A DNA stretch of 64,000 nucleotides from positions 2,038,589-2,102,588 of the forward strand of contig DS022282.1 in NCBI GenBank assembly GCA_000153745.1, given 5' to 3'. Source of the DNA: Rhodobacterales bacterium HTCC2255. Lineage in GTDB: Bacteria > Pseudomonadota > Alphaproteobacteria > Rhodobacterales > Rhodobacteraceae. Below are positions 57,607 to 64,000 of the stretch, piece after piece. Under the pieces are notes generated by a model that saw nothing but the letters and a program-made list of their open reading frames with translations, had not been told where the DNA came from and made no database searches. The stretch's first letter is position 1, and each line of letters starts with the position of its first letter. The position numbers were made by a program, and so were the translations under genes.

Positions 57607-58134
57607 TTACTGGCTTGCCAATAATGGCAAGATTTCATTTGTCATAATTTTGTTTGTTATTGGTCCAGCATGTCGCAAAATAACTTTACCTTGTTTATCT
57701 ATTATAAAGGTCTCTGGTACACCATATAAACCCCAGTCAAGACCTGTCGGGCCTTCATCAGTTCCAATACTTTCATATGGGTTCCCGAGATTGTTGAGGA
57801 ACTGTAAGGCTTGTCTGGTCGTATCTTTGTAATTAATACCATGAACCATAAAACCAAGGTCCGATAGCTGCTGAATATTGGGATGTTCTACTCTGCAAGG
57901 AGCACACCAACTAGCCCAAAAATTTACAATTTTAATGTTAGGTGCTTTCAGATCAGTTTCGTCAAAGAACGGCAATTCTGATAGTGGAGAAATGGTTAAA
58001 TTAGGTGCAGATCTACCAACCATTTGTGATGGAAGTTCATTTGGGTTTTCTCTTCCAAGCCCAATAAACATAATAATTGCTAAAATAAAAAATATAATTG
58101 GAGGCAATAGGTAGAGTGGCTTAATGTTTGTCAT
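57607..58134 (-). CDS. ccmG: Thiol:disulfide interchange protein CcmG/DsbE
   Basis: A periplasmic, membrane-anchored thioredoxin-like protein that keeps apocytochrome c and its helpers reduced during heme attachment. The 175-residue protein has an N-terminal anchor (residues 9-26), the motif WASWCAPCRVEHPNI with the redox CAPC pair, and the conserved YGVPETFIIDKQGKVILRHAG. Its start overlaps ccmD by 14 bases. It is the last gene of the ccm cluster here; ccmE, F and H are not in the window. Confidence 0.93.
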   Translation of the reverse strand: MTNIKPLYLLPPIIFFILAIIMFIGLGRENPNELPSQMVGRSAPNLTISPLSELPFFDETDLKAPNIKIVNFWASWCAPCRVEHPNIQQLSDLGFMVHGINYKDTTRQALQFLNNLGNPYESIGTDEGPTGLDWGLYGVPETFIIDKQGKVILRHAGPITNKIMTNEILPLLASQ

Positions 58135-58276
58135 TTGATTGGGTTTCTTGTGAATTTAATGCGTTTTTTATTTTTTTTGATTTTGACAATGTCAACCAAA
58201 TCAAGACACCTAGAAGTATCATAGAAACAGCATATGCTGTAAGAACAGTGTTTGCATATTTATCAAGTTCAAACAT
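58121..58276 (-). CDS. ccmD: Heme exporter protein CcmD
   Basis: A 51-residue membrane protein, too short for usual size cut-offs. It reads MFELDKYANTVLTAYAVSMI and continues LLGVLIWLTLSKSKKIKNAL: an N-terminal YxxxV-type segment, a single helix and a basic tail, as in CcmD. CcmD helps release the CcmC-CcmE holocomplex. GAGGAA lies 10 bases upstream; the start is one base after the ccmC stop and its end overlaps ccmG by 14 bases. Confidence 0.9.
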   Translation of the reverse strand: MFELDKYANTVLTAYAVSMILLGVLIWLTLSKSKKIKNALNSQETQSNDKH

Positions 58277-58277
58277 A

Positions 58278-59000
58278 TTAATTATTCCTCAATCGGAGGG
58301 CTAGTAACCGACGTGATCTAATTTCTGTTCTAGTTCTTATTAAAACCAAAGTCATAAATAATAAAACCATTCCAGCAATGCATATCAGCAGTGGAAAATA
58401 AAATGTGTTATCGACATGTTGTTCTTTATCAAGAGATAAAGATGCGCCTTGGTGAAGGCCTTGTGACCAAAAGTTTACTGCATATCTTGATAATAGTGCA
58501 AAAACTGACCCCACTATACACAAAATAGATGTTAGATCTGCAGCGGTATCTTTATCTTCAATTGCTTCCCATAATGCTAAATAGCCAAAGTAAAAAACTA
58601 ACAAGATCATAAATGATGTTAATCTTGGATCCCACGCCCAATAGGTTCCCCACATAGGTTTTCCCCATATGGCGCCAGTCGCTATGGCTATCAATGTCAT
58701 TGTTATGCCAATTGGAGCCGCGGCTTTTGCAGCTAATGCTGAAACATGGTGGCGCCTTATGAGCCATATCAAAGATGCAACAAGCATCATTAACCAAGCG
58801 TTTATTGCCATTAAAGCAGAAGGAACATGCAAAAAGATAATCTTAACTGTAGAGCCTTGTTTGTAATCCGAAGGTGTTAGAAAAAACCCCCAAAATAGTC
58901 CAACCAGTAATAAACAACACGAAGCAATTGTTAATGCTGGTAAAATTCGAGCTGATAAAGCCATAAATTTTGCTGGATTGGCGTATTCCCATAAAGACAT
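58278..59000 (-). CDS. ccmC: Heme exporter protein CcmC
   Basis: CcmC delivers heme to the chaperone CcmE. The 240-residue protein has six helices and the tryptophan-rich heme-handling motif WGKPMWGTYWAWDPRLTS (about residues 112-129) with flanking histidines, here FLHVPSA and NFWSQGLHQGASL. It lies between ccmB (14 bases) and ccmD. Confidence 0.96.
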   Translation of the reverse strand: MSLWEYANPAKFMALSARILPALTIASCCLLLVGLFWGFFLTPSDYKQGSTVKIIFLHVPSALMAINAWLMMLVASLIWLIRRHHVSALAAKAAAPIGITMTLIAIATGAIWGKPMWGTYWAWDPRLTSFMILLVFYFGYLALWEAIEDKDTAADLTSILCIVGSVFALLSRYAVNFWSQGLHQGASLSLDKEQHVDNTFYFPLLICIAGMVLLFMTLVLIRTRTEIRSRRLLALRLRNN

Positions 59001-59014
59001 TTTGAGTACTTATC

Positions 59015-59665
59015 CTATTTTAAATTTGCGCGTAGTGCTATTGCACATGCTAAAGGTAATAGAGCAATACATAAAAATGATATTGCGGTTATTAATGCTA
59101 GTAATTCCAAGTGATTATTAGTTCCTTTACTTACACATTGTGCACCCAGCATTAACGTAGGAATATACAATGGTAAAACTAAAAGAGAAAGCAAAAGACC
59201 GCCTCTTTTAACGCCAACTGTTAAGGCCGCACCAAAGGCCCCAATGAAAGAGAGGCTAGGTGTTCCCAATGCTATGGAGATGAAAAGCCACATATAAGAA
59301 TTTATATCTAAGTTTAATAGATAACCTAACGGAATAGAGGCAATAGTTATTGGAAGACCTGTTGTAATCCAATGTGCAGTTGCCTTAGCTGTAGCTATTC
59401 CAGAAAGAGGAATGGGCGATGTTGCTAGTGCTTCAAGGGTCCCGTCCTCCCAATCTAGTTGGAAAATTCTATCAAGAGATAGTAAGCAAGATAACAGTGC
59501 TCCTATCCAAAGTATTCCTGGAGCAATTCGTGATAATAAATCTAGGTTTGCACCTACACCAAATGGTACAATCATTACTACGATTAAGAAAAATGATAAT
59601 GTCAAAGCAAAGCCACCACCAGATCGAATGGCTAGTTTAATGTCACGAAAAATTAGAGGCCACAT
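59015..59665 (-). CDS. ccmB: Heme exporter protein CcmB
   Basis: The membrane subunit of the CcmAB ABC complex, which uses ATP to release holo-CcmE from CcmC. The 216-residue protein has six helices; LDRIFQLDWEDGTLEALATS (about residues 64-83) is the CcmB signature. It overlaps ccmA by one base. Confidence 0.95.
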   Translation of the reverse strand: MWPLIFRDIKLAIRSGGGFALTLSFFLIVVMIVPFGVGANLDLLSRIAPGILWIGALLSCLLSLDRIFQLDWEDGTLEALATSPIPLSGIATAKATAHWITTGLPITIASIPLGYLLNLDINSYMWLFISIALGTPSLSFIGAFGAALTVGVKRGGLLLSLLVLPLYIPTLMLGAQCVSKGTNNHLELLALITAISFLCIALLPLACAIALRANLK

Positions 59666-60288
59666 TAAAAATTTCCTTTGAGAAATGGATCTATTTCTTT
59701 ACCAACAGACGGCTTAAATGAATTTATATCTAAAATTGTAGATTTTGGTAAATTCAAATCAACATGTGTGGAAATTATTGCTGCACCACCTTCATCGCAA
59801 TGATTGACAATTATATCTGATATTATTTTTGTTGTTTTTTCATCTAATGATACAGTTGGCTCATCCATGAGCCAAATTTTTGCGTTTGTTAATAACATTC
59901 TTGCTAGGCCAAGGCGGCGTTTTTGGCCTGCAGATAATTCTCCAGCCATTCTATTCTCTAAATCACGTAAGTTAAGTATTTTGATAATGTTATCGATGTT
60001 ATCAGTGTTGTATACGCCTGCCCAAAATTTTAAATTTTCATTAACAGTTAAAGTAGATTTAACTCCATCTAGGTGTCCTGAAAACGCAATTTCATCATTC
60101 GATAAGTTGTTAATATTATTACTGTTTAGGCCGGCGATATGTCTTAAAAGTGTTGTCTTCCCAGATCCGTTTGGGCCTTTTAAAATTATGCACTCACCTG
60201 ATTTCAAATTAAATGTTACATCTGCGACCACAAGCTTGTGGCCACGTCTGCAGTCTAAATTTTTAATTTCTAGTAACATATAAAACAA
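59665..60288 (-). CDS. ccmA: Heme ABC exporter ATP-binding protein CcmA
   Basis: The ATPase of the CcmAB complex. The 207-residue protein has Walker A GPNGSGKTTLLRHIAGL, signature LSAGQKRRLGLARML with the CcmA-typical LSAGQxRR, and Walker B KIWLMDEPTVSLD. It leads the ccmA-B-C-D-G operon and is divergent from acnA, a common alphaproteobacterial arrangement. The ATG at 60276 (five codons in) is an alternative start. Confidence 0.95.
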   Translation of the reverse strand: MFYMLLEIKNLDCRRGHKLVVADVTFNLKSGECIILKGPNGSGKTTLLRHIAGLNSNNINNLSNDEIAFSGHLDGVKSTLTVNENLKFWAGVYNTDNIDNIIKILNLRDLENRMAGELSAGQKRRLGLARMLLTNAKIWLMDEPTVSLDEKTTKIISDIIVNHCDEGGAAIISTHVDLNLPKSTILDINSFKPSVGKEIDPFLKGNF

Positions 60289-60365
60289 GTAACTTAATCT
60301 TAAGGTATAGGGAAGTGATGTAATTATGGATATTTAACGAAATGAAAATTTTATTTTTTATTTTA

Positions 60366-60383
60366 GTATACAATGGCATACAA
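60366..60383 (+). repeat. Two direct repeats upstream of acnA
   Basis: GTATACAA (60366-60373) and GCATACAA (60376-60383) repeat at a 10-bp period, one helical turn, in the 171-bp ccmA-acnA gap. This spacing is typical of tandem activator or repressor half-sites. No regulator is known for it. Confidence 0.35.
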
Positions 60384-60459
60384 ATAAGTACTTGCTCGAC
60401 TCGTTTTTTTGACGCATAAGCTCAATAATTCCAATAATTATCCAAATCGGAGAACCGAA

Positions 60460-63153
60460 ATGACAGTTCAAGTCGGCATAGATTCTAGTAAAACGCGTAA
60501 AACACTTTCAGTGGGTGGAAAATCAATTGATTATTACTCAATACCAGCTGCAACTGCTGCTGGATTAGGTGATTTTTCAAAATTACCAGCTGCTTTAAAA
60601 GTTGTATTAGAAAATATGTTACGCTTTGAAGATAATGGACGAACTGTTTCAGTAGAAGATATCAAAGCATTTTCTGAGTGGGCGACTAAAGGTGGAAAAA
60701 ACCCACGTGAGATTGCGTATCGTCCTGCAAGGGTGTTGATGCAAGATTTTACCGGAGTACCAGCAGTGGTTGATCTTGCTGCAATGCGGGACGGTCTAAT
60801 GGCTCTTGGCGGAGACCCAGAAAAAATTAATCCTTTAAATCCTGTTGATTTAGTAATCGACCATTCTGTTATGATAGATGAATTTGGTAATCCCCGTGCT
60901 TTTAAGATGAATGTTGATAGAGAATATGAGCGAAATTTAGAGCGTTATACTTTTTTAAAATGGGGCCAAAAAGCATTTAATAATTTTCGTGTTGTTCCTC
61001 CAGGTACAGGTATTTGCCACCAAGTAAACCTTGAGTATTTAGCACAAACTGTTTGGAAAGATGTGGATCAGAATGGCGTAGAGATAGCTTATCCTGATAC
61101 ATTGGTGGGCACAGATAGTCATACTACAATGGTCAATGGAGCCGCAGTTTTAGGTTGGGGTGTTGGTGGTATTGAAGCAGAAGCTGCAATGCTTGGACAA
61201 CCAATTTCTATGCTTATTCCAGAGGTGATTGGATTCGAATTGACTGGTGCAATGATGGAGGGAACTACAGGAACTGATTTAGTTCTTAAAGTAGTTGAAA
61301 TGTTACGTGAAAAAGGTGTTGTTGGTAAATTTGTTGAATTTTTTGGCTCTGGCTTGGATACACTGCCATTAGCAGATAGGGCAACAATTGCTAATATGGC
61401 CCCAGAATATGGTGCAACATGTGGTTTTTTCCCAATTGATAATGAGACTATACGTTACCTCAACACAACTGGGCGAGATGAAGACAGAATAGCCTTGGTT
61501 GAAGCATATGCTAAGGAAAATGGTTTCTGGCGTGATGAAAATTATGCGCCTGTATATACCGATACATTGGCTTTAGATATGGGGACTATTGTTCCTGCTA
61601 TTTCTGGACCTAAAAGACCACAAGACTATGTTGCTTTAACAAATGCAAAACAAGCATTTGCAAAAGAAATGGAAGAAACTTTCAGAAGGCCATTAAATAA
61701 AGAAGTCGCTGTAAAAGGTGAAGACTATGCAATGTCTAGTGGTAAAGTAGTAATTGCTTCAATAACTTCATGTACGAATACGTCAAATCCATATGTGATG
61801 ATTGGTGCTGGGTTAGTTGCTCGTAAAGCTGCAGCATTGGGGTTGAACAGAAAACCTTGGGTCAAAACATCACTCGCACCTGGTTCACAAGTCGTTTCAG
61901 CCTATCTAGAAGCTGCAGACCTACAAAAAGATTTGGACGCAATTGGTTTCAATTTAGTAGGATACGGTTGTACCACTTGTATAGGCAACTCGGGTCCAAT
62001 TCAGGCTGAATTATCGGAAGCTATATCTGAAGGCGATCTAGTCGCGACTGCTGTTCTTTCAGGTAACCGAAATTTTGAAGGAAGAATTTCACCTGATGTT
62101 CGAGCAAATTATTTGGCTTCACCTCCATTAGTTGTGGCTTATGCTATCGCCGGTACAATGGATATAAACCTCGCCTCAGATGTTATTGCTACAGATAAAG
62201 ATGGCAATGAAGTTTACTTGAAGGATATTTGGCCAACAACGCAAGAAGTTGCAGAAATGGTTGAAAAAACAGTTACTAGAGAAGCATTTCTATCTAAATA
62301 TGCAAATGTATTCGAAGGCGATGAAAAGTGGCAGAATGTTGAGACAACTGAGGCTAAAACCTATGATTGGCCAGCAGCATCTACATATGTCCAAAATCCT
62401 CCTTACTTCCAAGGTATGTCTCAAGAACCTGGTGTGATCTCTGATGTGAAAGACGCAAAAGTATTAGCAATCCTAGGTGATATGATAACTACAGATCATA
62501 TTTCGCCTGCAGGAGGGTTTGCTGAAAGCACACCGGCGGGTCAATATTTGACAGATAGGCAAGTTCCAGTTCGCGAGTTTAACTCTTATGGATCTAGACG
62601 GGGCAATCACGAGGTTATGATGCGTGGTACATTTGCAAATATTAGAATAAAGAATGAAATGTTAGATAACATTGAGGGCGGATACACAAGAGGACCTGAT
62701 GGTTCTAAAGCTTCTATTTATGATGCAGCTATGGCATATAAACAGGCGGGTATTCCTTTAGTCATCTTTGGTGGGGAGCAATATGGTGCAGGATCTTCAC
62801 GTGATTGGGCAGCAAAAGGCACAAACTTGCTTGGTATATCTGCTGTAATTGCTGAAAGCTTTGAGAGAATACATCGTTCAAATCTTGTTGGTATGGGTGT
62901 AATTCCATTTGAGTTTACAAATGGTGATACTAGAAAATCACTCGGATTATTAGGTTCTGAAACAGTATCAATCGGAGAGTTGGAGGGTGATATTACGCCT
63001 CAATCGATGGTTCCTTGCAAAATCACTTTCTCAAATGGCGATGTGAAAGAAATTACATTGAAATCTCGAATAGATACAGCTGTTGAGATAGAGTATTTAG
63101 AGCACGGTGGTGTACTTCATTATGTTCTTCGAAATCTGGCTAAAGCTTCTTAA
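60460..63153 (+). CDS. acnA: Aconitate hydratase AcnA
   Basis: Aconitase interconverts citrate and isocitrate in the TCA cycle. From the ATG at 60460 (CGGAGAA nine bases upstream) the protein has 897 residues, the length of the AcnA/IRP1 type. Cluster cysteines lie in SITSCTNTSNP and in GYGCTTCIGNSG. DTLVGTDSHTTMVNGAAVLG and GAGSSRDWAAKGTNLLG are further family signatures. A longer reading to 60409 is possible but lacks a ribosome-binding site. A strong terminator follows. Confidence 0.97.
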   Translation: MTVQVGIDSSKTRKTLSVGGKSIDYYSIPAATAAGLGDFSKLPAALKVVLENMLRFEDNGRTVSVEDIKAFSEWATKGGKNPREIAYRPARVLMQDFTGVPAVVDLAAMRDGLMALGGDPEKINPLNPVDLVIDHSVMIDEFGNPRAFKMNVDREYERNLERYTFLKWGQKAFNNFRVVPPGTGICHQVNLEYLAQTVWKDVDQNGVEIAYPDTLVGTDSHTTMVNGAAVLGWGVGGIEAEAAMLGQPISMLIPEVIGFELTGAMMEGTTGTDLVLKVVEMLREKGVVGKFVEFFGSGLDTLPLADRATIANMAPEYGATCGFFPIDNETIRYLNTTGRDEDRIALVEAYAKENGFWRDENYAPVYTDTLALDMGTIVPAISGPKRPQDYVALTNAKQAFAKEMEETFRRPLNKEVAVKGEDYAMSSGKVVIASITSCTNTSNPYVMIGAGLVARKAAALGLNRKPWVKTSLAPGSQVVSAYLEAADLQKDLDAIGFNLVGYGCTTCIGNSGPIQAELSEAISEGDLVATAVLSGNRNFEGRISPDVRANYLASPPLVVAYAIAGTMDINLASDVIATDKDGNEVYLKDIWPTTQEVAEMVEKTVTREAFLSKYANVFEGDEKWQNVETTEAKTYDWPAASTYVQNPPYFQGMSQEPGVISDVKDAKVLAILGDMITTDHISPAGGFAESTPAGQYLTDRQVPVREFNSYGSRRGNHEVMMRGTFANIRIKNEMLDNIEGGYTRGPDGSKASIYDAAMAYKQAGIPLVIFGGEQYGAGSSRDWAAKGTNLLGISAVIAESFERIHRSNLVGMGVIPFEFTNGDTRKSLGLLGSETVSIGELEGDITPQSMVPCKITFSNGDVKEITLKSRIDTAVEIEYLEHGGVLHYVLRNLAKAS

Positions 63154-63183
63154 TTACTAACGCAAAAGAATATATTTATTAAT

Positions 63184-63220
63184 AAAAAGGCCAGATATTA
63201 TCTGGCCTTTTTATTTTTGG
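63184..63220 (+). terminator. Rho-independent terminator after acnA
   Basis: AAAAAGGCCAGAT (63184-63196) pairs with ATCTGGCCTTTTT (63200-63212) across a three-base loop, followed by a T-rich run. It stops 31 bases after the acnA stop codon. The A-tract on the other arm would let it work in the opposite direction too. Confidence 0.85.
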
Positions 63221-63262
63221 GGAACTAACTTTTAATACATTAGAACATTTTGATTTAATAAT

Positions 63263-63730
63263 ATGATGGTTTGGATAAGAAAAATGAAAAATTTTAATAT
63301 ACCTCCTGTTTGGACATTACTTGCTATTGTTTCTTCTGGATTGTTGCATTTTGTTTACCCATTAACCTTATTTCAATTTCGTGCAATTGATACTGGAGTG
63401 ATTGCAATAGGTGTATATCTAATTTTAGCTACTCCTATTTGGTTTAAACGTAAAAGCACAACAATTATTCCGCGAAGAAAGCCAACTACTTTAATTGTTG
63501 ATGGTCCATTTAAAATGTCACGTAATCCCATGTATCTAGGCATGGTCATGTTGTCTTTTGGTATTGGATTAAGTCTAGGATCTATCCAAGCAGTTATACC
63601 ATCAATTTTATTATTTTTCTTTCTGAAAAAAAATTATGTTTTACCTGAAGAAAGAAAATTAGTTGAATCTATGGGAAAAGAAGCTGAGCAATATTTTCAA
63701 AAAACTGGAAGATGGATTTGGTTCTTATAA
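63263..63730 (+). CDS. Isoprenylcysteine/phospholipid methyltransferase-like membrane protein
   Basis: A 155-residue protein with about four helices and the C-terminal motif of the ICMT/PEMT membrane methyltransferase fold: LIVDGPFKMSRNPMYLGMVM followed by EERKLVESMGKEAEQYFQKT. This part binds S-adenosylmethionine. The substrate in bacteria is unknown. The ATG at 63281, preceded by GGATAAG, may be the true start. Its stop codon falls inside a perfect 11-bp hairpin. Confidence 0.8.
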   Translation: MMVWIRKMKNFNIPPVWTLLAIVSSGLLHFVYPLTLFQFRAIDTGVIAIGVYLILATPIWFKRKSTTIIPRRKPTTLIVDGPFKMSRNPMYLGMVMLSFGIGLSLGSIQAVIPSILLFFFLKKNYVLPEERKLVESMGKEAEQYFQKTGRWIWFL

Positions 63731-63750
63731 TACTTTTTGAAGTATTATAA
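63725..63750 (+). terminator. AT-rich hairpin at the end of the methyltransferase-like gene
   Basis: TTATAATACTT (63725-63735) pairs perfectly with AAGTATTATAA (63740-63750), loop TTTG. The stop codon TAA (63728-63730) is inside the left arm. There is no run of T after it on the forward strand, so it is a weak terminator or an mRNA-stabilising hairpin. Confidence 0.4.
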
Positions 63751-63753
63751 GAT

Positions 63754-63780
63754 AAAAAAAGACCACCTATTAGATGGCCT
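63754..63780 (-). terminator. Rho-independent terminator for infC
   Basis: Read on the reverse strand, AGGCCATC (63780-63773) pairs with GGTGGTCT (63767-63760), with G-T wobbles, and is followed by a run of seven T (63760-63754). It lies 20 bases beyond the infC stop codon. Confidence 0.75.
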
Positions 63781-63799
63781 CATAGTTCTATTTTTAAAT

Positions 63800-64000
63800 C
63801 TATTTTGTGTTGGGTCCAATAAGCATAGTCATTTGACGACCTTCAGATTTTGGATGGTTTTCAATTTTTCCAGCTTCGGCTTCAACTACCACACCTTGAA
63901 CGCGTTTCAATAACTCTAAACCAAGATTTTGGTGAGCCATTTCTCTACCGCGAAAACGCATAGTAATTTTCACTTTGTCGCCATTTTCAAGGAATTTAAA
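63800..64000 (-). CDS. infC: Translation initiation factor IF-3, 5' part outside the window
   Basis: The C-terminal 66 residues of IF-3 are encoded on the reverse strand from the right edge. They read [20 protein letters not shown] and continue with [16 protein letters not shown] and [18 protein letters not shown]; this is the 30S-binding C-terminal domain. The first codons lie beyond base 64000. The stop codon is at 63800-63802, followed by a terminator. Confidence 0.95.
   Translation of the reverse strand, partial: FKFLENGDKVKITMRFRGREMAHQNLGLELLKRVQGVVVEAEAGKIENHPKSEGRQMTMLIGPNTK

Noticed and set aside
1-64000. tRNA or rRNA genes, CRISPR arrays, insertion sequences, prophage or defence genes
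   Set aside because: I read all intergenic gaps and found no cloverleaf-like sequence, spaced repeats, transposase or phage gene. The gene content is core chromosomal.

Overview
The window is a gene-dense, visibly AT-rich piece of an alphaproteobacterial chromosome. Gene families and gene order both point that way: nuoG-H-I-J-K-L-M-N followed by birA-coaX-RNase J; tatABC next to the serS-surE-pcm-nlpD and yajC-secD-secF-Mth938 blocks; panB-YfgM-like-bamB-der; cysG-DUF2849-sulfite reductase-DUF934; ccmABCDG divergent from acnA; and a RibH2-type lumazine synthase. A TRAP transporter, short intergenic gaps and low G+C suggest a free-living marine lineage, but that is inference and I do not name a genus. 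I see no rRNA, tRNA, insertion sequence, prophage or CRISPR array. The longest gaps without a gene are about 220 bp, so no gap exceeds 300 bp.

Layout. 1-9003: distal half of respiratory complex I (nuoG is cut by the left edge), with a 200-bp gap and a strong candidate promoter before nuoI. 9000-12177: birA, coaX, RNase J, co-directional. 12216-16405: RhlE-type helicase, an exported metallo-beta-lactamase-fold protein lacking the usual first metal motif, and release factor 3. 16606-19951: SGNH hydrolase, sodium/solute symporter, orphan FbpC-type ATPase. 20130-30754: Tat export genes, a DUF815 ATPase, the reverse-strand nlpD-pcm-surE-serS block (apparently inverted against the usual order), then yajC-secD-secF, a TauE-type permease and a Mth938-like protein. 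30846-33062: sodB, a structured RNA candidate with a strong terminator, a RarD-like permease and a LOG-type hydrolase. 33112-40923: LysM protein, Atm1-type ABC exporter, RND pump with its adaptor. 41138-48382: panB, YfgM-like protein, bamB, der, then dnaB and pyrC on the reverse strand.

48467-53493: FMN riboswitch and ribH2, a complete DctPQM TRAP transporter, an aldo/keto reductase. 53490-57382: siroheme and sulfite reduction genes. 57607-60288: cytochrome c maturation (ccmA-B-C-D-G, including a 51-residue ccmD). 60460-64000: aconitase, a small membrane methyltransferase-like protein, and the 3' end of infC at the right edge.

Most of this is core housekeeping: respiration, protein export, envelope assembly, cofactor and sulfur metabolism. 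The points I would look at again are the hairpin-plus-terminator between sodB and the RarD gene, the altered metal site of the beta-lactamase-fold protein, the sulfite reductase cluster without cysH, a perfect DnaA box in front of dnaB, and the split nuo operon.
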